Origin: Nocardia carnea
Lineage (GTDB): Bacteria; Actinomycetota; Actinomycetes; Mycobacteriales; Mycobacteriaceae
Length of the DNA stretch: 37,332 bases
Assembly: GCF_029868325.1 (NCBI RefSeq)
Contig: NZ_JARWNW010000264.1
Coordinates: forward strand, 1-37,332
Direction: 5' to 3'
Shown: positions 17,987 through 26,763 of the stretch, in pieces
Position numbering within the stretch: the stretch's first letter is position 1
Layout: every line of letters starts with the position of its first letter
Translations under genes and position numbers: made by a program
Notes under the pieces: model-generated
Database searches by the model: none
Told to the model about the DNA's origin: nothing
The model's input: only the letters and a program-made list of their open reading frames with translations

Positions 17987-18981
17987 CGCTGCGCCTGTTC
18001 GGTGAGGGTCTGCAGGGTCGATACCAGAGTGCGGCGGGCGAGTTCGACCTTGAATTCGTTCCCGTCCAGCGGCCGGGCGCCGGCGAGTTCGGCCTCGGCG
18101 GCCCGTTCGAAGGTCTGCCTGGTCGCCGGGGCCGCGGTGAGTGCGGCTTCGGCCCGGTGCGCCCGCCACGGACGATGCGCGACTCCGCCCAGCGCGAGCC
18201 GCGCGGACCTGATCGTGCTGCCGTCGGATGCGAGGGCCAGTTCGGCCGCGACCGAGACCAGCGCGAACGCGTAGGAGGCCCGGTCGCGTACCTTGCGATA
18301 GTCCGCCACCACCCCGTCCGGCGGGGCGGGGATGTCGACCGCGGTGATCAATTGACCGTGGGCCAGGACGGTGTCATGTTCGGGATGATCCCCGGGCAGC
18401 CGGTGGAACTCGGTGATCGGAATCCGCTGTTCGCCCTCGGTATTCTCGGTCACGACCTGGGCATCCAGCGCCGCGAGCGCAACCGCCATATCCGACGGAT
18501 GCACCGCCACACAGTGCTCGGAGGCCCCCAGGATCGCGTGGTAGCGGACGTACCCGCCGAGCGCCGCGCAACCGGTTCCGGGCGCGCGTTTGTTGCACGG
18601 AGTCGTCACATCCTGGAAGTACACGCACCGGGTGCGCTGCAGCAGATTGCCGCCGGTGGTGGCCAGATTGCGCAGCTGACCCGACGCCCCCGAGAGCAGC
18701 GCGCGTGCCAGCGCCGGATACCGTGCCCGGACCACCGGATGCGCCGCCAGATCACTGTTTCGGACGGCAGCGCCCACCCGGACCCCGCCGTCCGCGGTCT
18801 CCTCGATCCCGTCCAGCGGTAACCGGCTGACATCGACCAGCAGTTCCGGCGCGGCGATACCCAATTTCATGTGGTCGACCAGGTTCGTGCCGCCACCGAG
18901 GAACGCTGCCCCCGGTCGTCCGGCCACCGCGGCCACGGCCTCCCGGGCGCTGGTGGCGCGCCGGTACTCGAACGGGATCAC
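17983..18981 (-). CDS. Molybdenum hydroxylase FAD subunit with four-Cys insertion (PaoB-like)
   Basis: A 332-residue FAD-binding protein of the CO-dehydrogenase flavoprotein family. FAD contacts are expected in [10 protein letters not shown] (27-36) and ATTGGNLLQ (107-115). Cys119, Cys129, Cys138 and Cys157 sit in an insertion ([29 protein letters not shown]) like the one that holds an extra 4Fe-4S cluster in E. coli PaoB and related flavoproteins. The subunit passes electrons from the iron-sulfur centres to an acceptor. GTG 18981 is chosen because it overlaps the upstream stop by 4 nt (GTGA) and gives the usual start VIPFEYRRA. The frame to 19038 is an extension without family features. Confidence 0.93.
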   Translation of the reverse strand: MIPFEYRRATSAREAVAAVAGRPGAAFLGGGTNLVDHMKLGIAAPELLVDVSRLPLDGIEETADGGVRVGAAVRNSDLAAHPVVRARYPALARALLSGASGQLRNLATTGGNLLQRTRCVYFQDVTTPCNKRAPGTGCAALGGYVRYHAILGASEHCVAVHPSDMAVALAALDAQVVTENTEGEQRIPITEFHRLPGDHPEHDTVLAHGQLITAVDIPAPPDGVVADYRKVRDRASYAFALVSVAAELALASDGSTIRSARLALGGVAHRPWRAHRAEAALTAAPATRQTFERAAEAELAGARPLDGNEFKVELARRTLVSTLQTLTEQAQR

Positions 18982-19523
18982 CGGGCCGCCGCCTGCCGGA
19001 TGGCCGCCACGATATTCGGGTAGGCCGCGCAACGGCACAGGTTGCCGCTCATCCGCTCCCGTATCTCGGCGCCGTCGAGCTCCGCGGTGTCGGTGAGATC
19101 AGGGGTGACATAACTGGGATTCCCGGCCTTCGCCTCGGCCAGCATCCCCACCGCCGAACACACCTGCCCGGGCGTGCAGTAACCGCATTGGAAGCCGTCG
19201 TGCTCCAGAAACGCCTGCTGGACCGGGTGCAGCGTATCGCCGTCGGGCAGCCCGGCCGCGGTGACCACCTCGGCCCCGTCGTTGGCCGCGGCGAAAGTCA
19301 GGCAGGTCGTGGCGCGCCGGCCATCGAGCAACACCGTGCACGATCCGCACTGCCCGTGATCGCAGCCCTTCTTGGGTGCGATGACACCGAGCTGCTCCCG
19401 CAGCGCGTCCAGCAGAGTGGTGCGGTTGTCCACGCGCAGCGTCCGCCGCTGCCCGTCCACGTCCAGCGCGATCTCGCTGTGATTCTCGGCGGCTGTCATA
19501 GCCGCCGGATACCCGCGGCTCAC
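18978..19523 (-). CDS. Molybdenum hydroxylase 2Fe-2S subunit
   Basis: A two-cluster ferredoxin subunit of 181 residues if GTG 19523 is used. Plant-type cluster ligands are Cys54, Cys59, Cys62 and Cys74; the helical-domain cluster uses Cys113, Cys116, Cys163 and Cys165 (CGYC and CRC motifs). GTG 19523 overlaps the preceding stop by 4 nt, matching the pattern of the next two genes; ATG 19499 would give a 173-residue protein with a more typical start [12 protein letters not shown] and is a real alternative. There is no Tat signal peptide, so the enzyme is cytosolic, unlike periplasmic E. coli PaoABC. Confidence 0.93.
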   Translation of the reverse strand: MSRGYPAAMTAAENHSEIALDVDGQRRTLRVDNRTTLLDALREQLGVIAPKKGCDHGQCGSCTVLLDGRRATTCLTFAAANDGAEVVTAAGLPDGDTLHPVQQAFLEHDGFQCGYCTPGQVCSAVGMLAEAKAGNPSYVTPDLTDTAELDGAEIRERMSGNLCRCAAYPNIVAAIRQAAAR

Positions 19524-20647
19524 GCCCCAAACCGCAGACCCTCACATCGAACCGTTGTCGTATCGCCGGCGTGATGAATGGGACTGTCGAGATCACACAG
19601 CCGCGCCCCACTGCCGTTCCGCCGCTGCGCGACGATCTCCGCGGCGATCGACACTGCCGTCTCCTCCGGGTTGTCGGCCCCCAGATCCAGGCCGGTCGGC
19701 GCAGCGAGACGCCCGAGTTCGGCGTCGGTGACCCCGGCGTCACGAAGCCGGCGCACACGATCCGCATGGGTGCGCCGGCTCCCCATCGCGCCGATATACC
19801 CGGCCTCGCTACGCAACGCCGCCGCCAGCAACGGCACATCGAACTTCGCGTCATGGGTGAGCACACAGATCACGGTCGATTCGGACACGGTCGTCGCCGC
19901 CAGATACTCGTGCGGCCAGCGCACCACGACCTCGTGCGCCGCCGGGAAACGTGCGGCAGTGGCGAAGGCAGGCCGGGCATCGCACAGGGTGACCCGAAAG
20001 CCGAGGAATCGGCCGATGCGGGTGAGCGCGGCGGCGAAATCGTCGGCACCGAAAACGAGCATGCGTGGTGGGGCGGGAAAGGACTGTACGAACACTCGCA
20101 GGTCGGGGGCGGTATCGGTGGCCGGCAAGTCGAGAAGTGTGGTGGTGCCACTCTCTGCCGGCGTCCACACCCGGTCGAGCGGGATCGTCTCCGTCGGGTG
20201 GTCGTCGCCCGCGTGAGCGGCAATCAGCGCATGGCGCGGGACAGATCGGCCGGTTCCGGAGAGAACTGTTGCGAGTGTGACCGGATGCCCGCACCGAATC
20301 GCTGCCAGCAAAGGAGCGATCACCGCGCCCAATGATGTGTCGACGGGCTCGATGAACACGTCCAGCCAACCGCCGCACGGCAGCCCCGGCCCGGAGAGAT
20401 CACCCTCCGCACCGTCGTACCGCAGCTCTTCCGGAACACCGCTGTGTATGACGGCCTGCGCCCGCGCACAGATATCGCCGTCGACACATCCACCGGAGAT
20501 ACTGCCCACGACCCGGCCCGATTCCGAAACCGCCAGCGCGGTTCCCGGTGCACGCGGTCGTCCGGGTGAACTGTCCACCACCCGCGCGAGAACAGACCGC
20601 GAACCTGCACACGACCACCGCAGCACCGCTTCCCAGGCATCGTTCAT
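19520..20647 (-). CDS. XdhC/CoxI-family molybdenum cofactor insertion protein
   Basis: A 375-residue chaperone-like protein that in this family binds mature or sulfurated molybdenum cofactor and delivers it to the apo-hydroxylase. The N-terminal XdhC domain includes SSPGRPRAPGTALAV and GSISGGCVDG; the C-terminal Rossmann part includes MLVFGADDFAAAL, THDAKFDVPLL and GYIGAMGSRRT. It is the first gene of the operon and its stop overlaps the start of the 2Fe-2S subunit gene. PaoABC-type operons carry such a chaperone, usually last rather than first. ATG 20647 starts the conserved domain. The 236-bp gap upstream (20648-20883) holds the likely operon promoter, but I see no clear boxes. Confidence 0.92.
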   Translation of the reverse strand: MNDAWEAVLRWSCAGSRSVLARVVDSSPGRPRAPGTALAVSESGRVVGSISGGCVDGDICARAQAVIHSGVPEELRYDGAEGDLSGPGLPCGGWLDVFIEPVDTSLGAVIAPLLAAIRCGHPVTLATVLSGTGRSVPRHALIAAHAGDDHPTETIPLDRVWTPAESGTTTLLDLPATDTAPDLRVFVQSFPAPPRMLVFGADDFAAALTRIGRFLGFRVTLCDARPAFATAARFPAAHEVVVRWPHEYLAATTVSESTVICVLTHDAKFDVPLLAAALRSEAGYIGAMGSRRTHADRVRRLRDAGVTDAELGRLAAPTGLDLGADNPEETAVSIAAEIVAQRRNGSGARLCDLDSPIHHAGDTTTVRCEGLRFGA

Positions 20648-20883
20648 CGGCTGCGGACGACGACCCGGTGATCCGTTACCGCCCAGGGTATGGCTACGCC
20701 GCCCATCTGCATCTCTCGGACGCCCGTGTTCGTGTTATCGCTCATGCCTCGCGGCTTACCCGGCCAGGCCCTCTCCATGCACCTGCTGCCCCCAACCGGT
20801 GTCACCTTACCGATTGAGCGCAAACGACCGACGCGACGTGACGTCCGTGCGGTCTCGCCGCCGGCCTGCTGTTCGGGACTGCT

Positions 20884-22134
20884 TCAGATGCTCAGCGGCG
20901 GAGACGGCGGGAACATCACCGGCAGGGCTGTCAGCGCCCGGTGGAACGGGCCCGGGCGCCACACCAGGCTGTGCTTGGGTACTGCAAGGCGCAATTCCGG
21001 CAGGGCATCCAGTAGTTGATCGATAGCGTCCTGGGCCAGTAGGTACGCGTACGGGCGTGCGTGGGCGGGGCAGGCGTGCGGACCGGTGCTCCATGCCAGA
21101 TTCCAGCCGTTACCCGAGAACTCGCCCGTATTCATCTCCGGGTCGTTGTTGCAGGCGGCCATACTCACCATCACCGGCTGATTCGCCGGCAACCAGACGT
21201 TTTCGATCAGGATCGGCTGGCGCGGGTAGGTGATGCAATAGTTCGCCATCGGCGGGTCGATTGCCAGCATCTCGTCGAGTGCGGACCTGGTCGACAAGGG
21301 CAGACTGCTGTCGTTGCTGGTGAAACGGCCGTCGCTCAACATCAGTACCAGTGTGTTGGTGATGAGGTTCACCGTCGGTTCGACTCCGGCCGCGAAAAGT
21401 AGCACCAGTTGATGCACCATCTCCTCATCGGAGAGCCCGGCGTTGTGCTGCACCAGTCTTGTGGTGACATCGTCGGCCGGGTGACTGCGTTTGAGAGCGG
21501 TCAGTTCGAGCAGTGCCTTGCCCATGTTCGCATTGACCGTTTCGGTATCGACGCCGTCGAACATCGCCGCATTAGCGGCCGCCACCTGCTCGCCGATATC
21601 CTCCGGGCAGCCGAGGACCTGGCACAGAACCGAGAAGACCAGCGGAAGAGCGTACTGGTTCAGAACATCGGCGGTCCCGTCCTTACAGAACGAGTTGATA
21701 ACCGGAACCGCGGAGCTCTCCACCATCCCGCGCAGGGTGTTGAGGTCGACCTCGGCCAGCGCGGCGTTGAGCGCACCGCGATAGCGCGCGTGCGTTTCAC
21801 CACTGGTACGCAGTGCGTTGGGTCGCCACTCGATCATCGGCATGATCGGAATATCGGCGGGGACGGTCTTCTGCCAGATTCGCGGATCGGCCGGGAAATG
21901 CTCGGGATCGTTGAGAATGCGTACGGCGGTGCGGTACTTGGTCACCAAGGTGGCAGGCACTCCCGGCCACATCTCGATCGGCACCAGAGGCCCGTAGTCC
22001 CTGCGCATCTGGCGGTAGGCGCCATGGGGATCGGCGGCGAACTCCGCACTGTATAGCGGGATGCGGGGACCTATGCCCTCGATCGGCGAAAATGAGTCGG
22101 CGCCAGCACCCTGCTGCGTGGGCTGCGGATACAC
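20884..22134 (-). CDS. Cytochrome P450 with missing ExxR arginine
   Basis: A 416-residue soluble class I-type P450. The I-helix motif AGVEPT (249-254) and the heme-binding loop WSTGPHACPAHA (Cys355) are present, though the loop departs from FGxGxHxCxG at its first positions. In the K helix, where ExxR is expected, the protein reads LDEMLAIDPP: Glu288 is present but Ala291 replaces the Arg. Rare Streptomyces CYP157-type enzymes also lack ExxR. Family and substrate are unknown. No ferredoxin or reductase gene is adjacent. ATG 22134 gives a normal N-terminus. The gene is about 350 bp downstream of the acyl-CoA-oxidase-like gene with a hairpin between, so it probably has its own promoter. Confidence 0.92.
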   Translation of the reverse strand: MYPQPTQQGAGADSFSPIEGIGPRIPLYSAEFAADPHGAYRQMRRDYGPLVPIEMWPGVPATLVTKYRTAVRILNDPEHFPADPRIWQKTVPADIPIMPMIEWRPNALRTSGETHARYRGALNAALAEVDLNTLRGMVESSAVPVINSFCKDGTADVLNQYALPLVFSVLCQVLGCPEDIGEQVAAANAAMFDGVDTETVNANMGKALLELTALKRSHPADDVTTRLVQHNAGLSDEEMVHQLVLLFAAGVEPTVNLITNTLVLMLSDGRFTSNDSSLPLSTRSALDEMLAIDPPMANYCITYPRQPILIENVWLPANQPVMVSMAACNNDPEMNTGEFSGNGWNLAWSTGPHACPAHARPYAYLLAQDAIDQLLDALPELRLAVPKHSLVWRPGPFHRALTALPVMFPPSPPLSI

Positions 22135-22421
22135 GTATTCTCCTCGATATCGGTTTCAGCGGCATCGTACCCAAGGTAAGGGCATGCCGAAGACCCGTAG
22201 GTTCCTATGTTGCTCTCTACCAACAGGATTCTGGCAGAAAGGTCGGTTTCCGTCGTACCCGGCGAGGTCCCTCCGGGTATCGATTGTTGCGACTACGGAT
22301 ACACCCTGAGGCATTGGTTACCGGTCGGTTTCGCCGAATATTGTGGGCTTACAGGGCTGATGTGCGTTCCGTGACAGCGCCGCGCCGGCCGTACCGGGCT
22401 TGTGCCGGTGCACGAAACGAG
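22135..22421. other. Intergenic stretch upstream of the P450 gene
   Basis: These 287 bases plus the terminator form a gap of about 350 bp. I see no gene-like frame, RNA gene or clear palindrome; it should contain the P450 promoter. Confidence 0.5.
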
Positions 22422-22470
22422 CGGGCTCCCGCCGGAACAACCTCCGCAGAGGTGTCCTGCCGGGAGCCCG
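22422..22470 (-). terminator. Probable terminator of the acyl-CoA-oxidase-like gene
   Basis: CGGGCTCCCG (22422-22431) pairs perfectly with CGGGAGCCCG (22461-22470), 18 bp past the stop codon at 22488. The loop contains a smaller hairpin (CCTC...GAGG). Confidence 0.65.
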
Positions 22471-22487
22471 AACAATGCCGTGGCAGA

Positions 22488-24254
22488 TCAGTGGCCGCGT
22501 ACCTCGGCGACGCGGGCGGCCCACGCGCCGGGCAGATCTGCAGACAGCACCGGAGCGCCGAGGATCTCGTCGTCGAAGCCCAGCGAATCGAGCACGGCGG
22601 GCAGGTGCACCGCGAGATTGTCGATGGCTCGGCTGAGTTCCTGCTGCAGGGTCGCTACAGCGCTGACGTCGAGCAGGCCGTGGGTGAGGTACCACGTGGA
22701 GTCCCGGTTGATGCTGTCCAGGACGAAAACATCACGTATAGCCGCGATCTCCGCGTGGCCGCCGTGCTCATCGAGTGCCTCGAGTGCCTTCTCCGCACAG
22801 TAGGCCTCGGCGAGGTCCAGGACTTGCGGAACCGCCGCCAGGCGATCATCGAGGCCAGGCGTGTTCACATGCTGCTGTGCCTCCTGCGCGATCGTCAGCG
22901 TACGAGCGGCCAGCAAACGAGCACGGTCGCCGGGGTCACTGGGGTCGTGCAGGGTCGTTTCGGCCGGCGGAGTTGCGGCGAGCTGTTTGGCCAGCACGCG
23001 ACCAGCGACCGAACCCAGGACGTAGATATCGCCCTCGCCGGTGATGGCGGCATGACAGACGCCGAGATAACCGGCGACCCGGTTCGCGGTGAACATGCCC
23101 TGCGCGGCCATTTTGATACGACAGTCGGTGACTGTGTCCAGGGCATGCTTCTGGATGAAGTGCTTCGCCAGCATCACTGTCACAACGGTATCGCGAGCGG
23201 TGAGGTCGGCACCGGCGAGGAACGTTTTGGTCGCGTCGCCGTAGACGGTCCGGGCGATGGTGCCGGCCAGATCGGTCAGCAGGGTGTCACGTACATGCGG
23301 GATATCCAGCATGACCGGTTTATCGGTCGGGGTCATCGGTACCACCCGCTGTCCGGCGTAGCGCAGAGCTATGTAGAGCGAGGCGCGGGCGGCGGCGTTC
23401 AAGCACGACGACAGTGCCAAGCGCCCGACAGTGAGCTGACTGATCGCCGAGGCGAACGCGCGTTTCGGGCTGTCCGCGTCGTTCCAGGTCAGGACACCGT
23501 TGTCATCCACGGTGGCCAGGTTGTTCGCCAGCCACGCATGGCGTTCGACCCGCAGGTTTTCGAAGCTGATGACGGAGTTGTCCATGATCACAAGTGGCTG
23601 ATGGTCGAGCTGGGTGATCGTGACGCCTGGTGCCGGGGCGCCGTTGGCGTCGCGCAACCGTGCGGTGAACAGATGAACGCCCTGGTCCACACCGGCCGCG
23701 TCGATGAACCGCGCACCGATCACGCATACCCGGCCCACCGGTATACCGACCGACGGCATGAATTTGCGAGCCCGCGGATCCGGTGTGTTGAGCACGAATC
23801 CGTCGCCGTCCCACGTGGCAGTCGTGCGCATGAAACCGATATTGGAACCGCATTCGTACTCGGTCAGCAGCATGACGCCGACGGCGGTCGCGTCATCCAG
23901 GTCCATCAGGTACGGTGCTGCGGAATCGGAGTCGGTGAGGGTAGCCAAGCTCCCCGACGCCAGATTGTAGTGACCCGAGATCAGCGGGATCAGATCTGTC
24001 GCCAGCACGGCGCACCAGTCGAACACTGCGAAGAGTCTGGGTAGATCGGTCGCAACGGCGCGGGTTCCGATCTCGTCGACCAGGTACTTCAGCTGGTCGT
24101 AGGCGTTGAGGCGCCGCTCTTCCTGGCTCTGCTTCTCCGTGACGCGGAAGTCCGGGTTGCTCAGAATCTTCTGCAGCTGCTGATGGAAATCCAGGTTGCC
24201 GTGCCGAAGAACCTCGGCCAGCGATGAATGTTCCAGATACCCGTCGGTAACCAT
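22488..24254 (-). CDS. Acyl-CoA oxidase/dehydrogenase-type flavoprotein
   Basis: A 588-residue FAD enzyme of the acyl-CoA dehydrogenase superfamily. It has LLTEYECGSNIGFMRTTA (the substrate/FAD region), the middle beta-domain with DNSVISFENLRV, and a C-terminal segment AAQGMFTANRVAG...GEGDIYVLGSVAGRVLAKQL that parallels the ACOX stretch containing the catalytic Glu (FEGDNTVL in relatives). The size matches bacterial acyl-CoA oxidases rather than 380-residue dehydrogenases. It likely introduces a trans-2 double bond into an acyl-CoA, perhaps using oxygen. ATG 24254 starts MVTDGYLEHSSLAEV. It is monocistronic, ending before a hairpin. Confidence 0.88.
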   Translation of the reverse strand: MVTDGYLEHSSLAEVLRHGNLDFHQQLQKILSNPDFRVTEKQSQEERRLNAYDQLKYLVDEIGTRAVATDLPRLFAVFDWCAVLATDLIPLISGHYNLASGSLATLTDSDSAAPYLMDLDDATAVGVMLLTEYECGSNIGFMRTTATWDGDGFVLNTPDPRARKFMPSVGIPVGRVCVIGARFIDAAGVDQGVHLFTARLRDANGAPAPGVTITQLDHQPLVIMDNSVISFENLRVERHAWLANNLATVDDNGVLTWNDADSPKRAFASAISQLTVGRLALSSCLNAAARASLYIALRYAGQRVVPMTPTDKPVMLDIPHVRDTLLTDLAGTIARTVYGDATKTFLAGADLTARDTVVTVMLAKHFIQKHALDTVTDCRIKMAAQGMFTANRVAGYLGVCHAAITGEGDIYVLGSVAGRVLAKQLAATPPAETTLHDPSDPGDRARLLAARTLTIAQEAQQHVNTPGLDDRLAAVPQVLDLAEAYCAEKALEALDEHGGHAEIAAIRDVFVLDSINRDSTWYLTHGLLDVSAVATLQQELSRAIDNLAVHLPAVLDSLGFDDEILGAPVLSADLPGAWAARVAEVRGH

Positions 24255-24928
24255 TTCCGCCTCCTACTTGTTTCCCTTTCCCAACGATCGCTAGTCCACC
24301 GCTGGGCATTCCGGGCAATCCCTGAGTATCTCCGGCACCTGGAACCTGCGGGGTCCGTACATGGGTGCGGACCCCACCGGAACCGAGGTGGGGATCTCGG
24401 GACTGCCTGTTAAGAGCTCAATGCGCCACTCGCCTTCACGGGAGGGTTGATTTTGAGGTGCAACCAGCGGTTTTCGTATAGCGCGCAGCCGAATAGGCGG
24501 GCCGTTCGTGATTCACCAGAGGTCCGCGGGAGGGCATGTGCAGTATCCGGCAGCCGTGATCGTGCGATCTGCGGATCGCGATGCGCCGGTCGGTGTGTTC
24601 GCCCGGTTCGGGCTGTGCCGTGTGCGTGCAGGCGCGCCGGCCTTGCGGGCGCGTCGATCCGCGGGATCGCCGTTGCCGCAGGGTTGCCTTCGACCGTTAG
24701 AAGCACGAAAAGTATTGTGTCACAAAACCTCTTCGTACTTCTCGTCAACAACGACAATCAATTGGTCTAGGCCGGTGGCCTGGCATCTTCGCGTCCGTCG
24801 TTTCCCAGGAGTCGTCCCGTTCGGGCGGAAATTGTCACTCAGTACAAAAGTTTGCCGAGTTCACGCCCTGGCAACTCGGCGCATCGGACTCCGCTGCCGG
24901 TAGGGGGTGCCGCCAGGTAAGCGTAGAG
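24255..24928. other. Long intergenic region with overlapping hairpins and an AT-rich patch
   Basis: No convincing gene lies here. A minus-strand frame of 115 codons (24410-24757) is rich in Arg, Ala and Pro without recognisable features, so I do not call it a gene. Two mutually exclusive hairpins lie at 24350-24375 (GGGGTCCG/CGGACCCC) and 24372-24393 (CCCCACC/GGTGGGG), either a terminator for that frame or a leader structure for the acyl-CoA-oxidase-like gene. An AT-rich patch near 24700-24770 contains TTGTGTCACAA (24715-24725), a perfect 11-bp palindrome that could be an operator. Confidence 0.4.
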
Positions 24929-24948
24929 AGCCGCTGTGGTGAGCGGCT
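24929..24948 (-). terminator. Probable terminator of the Rieske/ALDH operon
   Basis: AGCCGCT (24929-24935) pairs perfectly with AGCGGCT (24942-24948) around a 6-nt loop, just past the aldehyde dehydrogenase stop codon at 24955. Confidence 0.5.
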
Positions 24949-24954
24949 GTACGG

Positions 24955-26403
24955 TCAAGGGTGTGCGACGGAGATCGATTTCGTGTCGAGGAACCCCGTC
25001 AACCCCTCGCGCCCGAACTCCCGCCCGATCCCGCTGGCCTTGACCCCACCGAACGGCGCATGCGGATCCATGCTGTAGGCCTGGTTGATTCCGAAGGTAC
25101 CGCTGCGGATCCGCTGGGCGACCTCCAGGCCGCGGTCGATATCCGGTGTCCATACCGACCCCGAGAGTCCGTATTCGGTGTCGTCGGCGAGTTGTATCGC
25201 GTGGTCGAGGTCGCGATAGGTGAGCACGGTGAGTACCGGGCCGAAGATCTCTGCCCGGGCGATGCGCATTGTGGATTCCACGTCGGTGAACAGGGTCGGT
25301 TGCACGTACCAGCCGCGGTCGAGGCCGGCGGGTGGCCGATGTCCGCCGGTGATCAGGCGGGCGCCTTCGGTGGTGCCCAGCTGGATGTAGTCGCGGATAC
25401 GCTGCCGCTGGCGGGCGGTGACCACGGGGCCGATGCGGGTGGTGTCGTCGGCCGGATCGCCGACAGTGAGGGCGTCCACCATGGCGGCCACGGCGTCGAT
25501 GAATTCGGTGCGGCGGTGGTGCGGTACCAGGATCCGGGTCTGGGCGACGCAGGCCTGCCCGCCGTTCATCAGTGCGGCGACCTGGATTCCGGCGGCGACT
25601 TCCGCCGGGTCGGCGTCGTCGAGGACCACCGCGGCCGATTTACCGCCGAGTTCCAGGCTCACCCGTTTCAACGCGGATCCGCATGCCGCGGCGACCTCAC
25701 GACCCGCCGCGGTGGACCCGGTGAAGGACACTTTGTCGATATCGGGATGCTCCACCAGGTACCGGCCGATATCGCGATCGGCCGGGAGAATGGAGACGAC
25801 TCCGGGCGGAATCTCGCTGTCCGCGACGAGTTCCGCCATCAGGTAGGCGTCCAGCGGTGTCTCCGGTGAGGGTTTGAGTACCACGGTGCAGCCCGCGAGC
25901 AGGGCGGGAACGAGTTTGGCGACGACCATCAGCATCGGCATATTCCACGGGGCCACGGCCCCGACCACACCGACCGGTTCGTGCCGGACCCGGATATCGC
26001 TGCCGTAGTAGCCGGGCCGCGACTCCTGCCACGGGAAGCCGGCGGCGAGATCGGCCAGTGCCCGCATCATCACACCGGGTAGCCGGGCATGGGCCGAGCG
26101 GGAGAAGGTGATCGGCGCACCCATTTCCGCGGTGACGAGCTGGGCGATCTCCTCGACCCGTTCCTCGTAGCGGCCGGCGAGGTCGCGGATGATCCGCACG
26201 CGCTCGGCGGGATCGAGACGCGGCCAGGGGCCGGTGTCGAAGGCGCGGCGCGCTGTCGCGACGGCGCGATCGATATCGGCGGGTGCGGGTGCGGCGACCC
26301 GCGCGATGGGTGCCTCGGTGTGCGGGGAGATCACCTCGAAGGCAAGGTCGGAGCTGGGCGGCACCCATTCGCCCCCGATGAAGAGTTTCTCGTACCGGCG
26401 CAT
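24955..26403 (-). CDS. Aldehyde dehydrogenase (NAD(P)-dependent)
   Basis: A 482-residue aldehyde dehydrogenase. Catalytic Cys285 lies in NGGQACVAQ, general base Glu251 in LELGGKS, oxyanion Asn154 in PWNMP and the cofactor lysine in VLKPSP (Lys177). FTGSTAAG is the cofactor loop. It oxidises an aldehyde to the acid. It is the last gene of the ten-gene operon, starting 13 nt after the small DUF-type gene. In context it would finish oxidation of an aldehyde released by the oxygenases or SDR. The substrate is not known. Confidence 0.96.
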   Translation of the reverse strand: MRRYEKLFIGGEWVPPSSDLAFEVISPHTEAPIARVAAPAPADIDRAVATARRAFDTGPWPRLDPAERVRIIRDLAGRYEERVEEIAQLVTAEMGAPITFSRSAHARLPGVMMRALADLAAGFPWQESRPGYYGSDIRVRHEPVGVVGAVAPWNMPMLMVVAKLVPALLAGCTVVLKPSPETPLDAYLMAELVADSEIPPGVVSILPADRDIGRYLVEHPDIDKVSFTGSTAAGREVAAACGSALKRVSLELGGKSAAVVLDDADPAEVAAGIQVAALMNGGQACVAQTRILVPHHRRTEFIDAVAAMVDALTVGDPADDTTRIGPVVTARQRQRIRDYIQLGTTEGARLITGGHRPPAGLDRGWYVQPTLFTDVESTMRIARAEIFGPVLTVLTYRDLDHAIQLADDTEYGLSGSVWTPDIDRGLEVAQRIRSGTFGINQAYSMDPHAPFGGVKASGIGREFGREGLTGFLDTKSISVAHP

Positions 26404-26416
26404 ACGTGGGTTCCTG

Positions 26417-26737
26417 TCAGGCTGTGTGCACGCTGAGTTCGCGCAGCAGGCGGACGGTGGGCGGCGGGTCGGACTGGACCGCTACCGGTTTCGACATCTG
26501 CCCGGACCGCGCCCGGGCACCCATACTCGCCTGCACGGCCTCCAGATCGTCGGCTTCGATCTCGTAGAGCGCGATGAAACTCCCGTCACCGGCCAGCGGT
26601 TCCAGCCGGCGAGCCGAGACTATCCCCTCGATCTCGAGCATCTCGCCGATATGGGTTCCGGCGTACCAGCGGTGGTATTCGTCGAGCTCTTCCGGTGAGC
26701 TGGGGCGGGATTCGACGTAGAGAATTCCTTTGGGCAC
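26417..26737 (-). CDS. Small DUF4286/EthD-like alpha/beta-barrel protein
   Basis: A 106-residue protein beginning with VPKGILYVESRPSS, then YHRWYAGTHIGEM and GIVSARRLEP, the strand, W-x-x-H and G...R pattern of DUF4286/EthD-like dimeric barrels. GTG 26737 follows GAGGAG by about 7 nt. A much longer open frame continues upstream to 27991, but that part is the shadow of the amidohydrolase gene in another frame. It lies 26 nt after the amidohydrolase and 13 nt before the aldehyde dehydrogenase, so it belongs to the operon. Such proteins may bind or isomerise pathway intermediates; no activity can be assigned. Confidence 0.8.
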   Translation of the reverse strand: MPKGILYVESRPSSPEELDEYHRWYAGTHIGEMLEIEGIVSARRLEPLAGDGSFIALYEIEADDLEAVQASMGARARSGQMSKPVAVQSDPPPTVRLLRELSVHTA

Positions 26738-26763
26738 GGTATTGCTCCTCTGGACTGTCGGGT

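Noticed and set aside
14033..18274. Very long plus-strand frames (819 and 552 codons) opposite the ABC-F and molybdenum hydroxylase genes
   Set aside because: Their translations are Gly/Arg/His-rich without motifs; the minus strand has Walker and Moco/FAD motifs and linked overlaps.
22092..24044. 650-codon plus-strand frame
   Set aside because: Lies antisense to the acyl-CoA-oxidase-like gene with no recognisable domain; the minus-strand protein is clearly ACOX-like.
24410..24757. 115-codon minus-strand frame in the intergenic gap
   Set aside because: Low-complexity Arg/Ala/Pro composition, no ribosome site of note and no family resemblance, though hairpins follow it.
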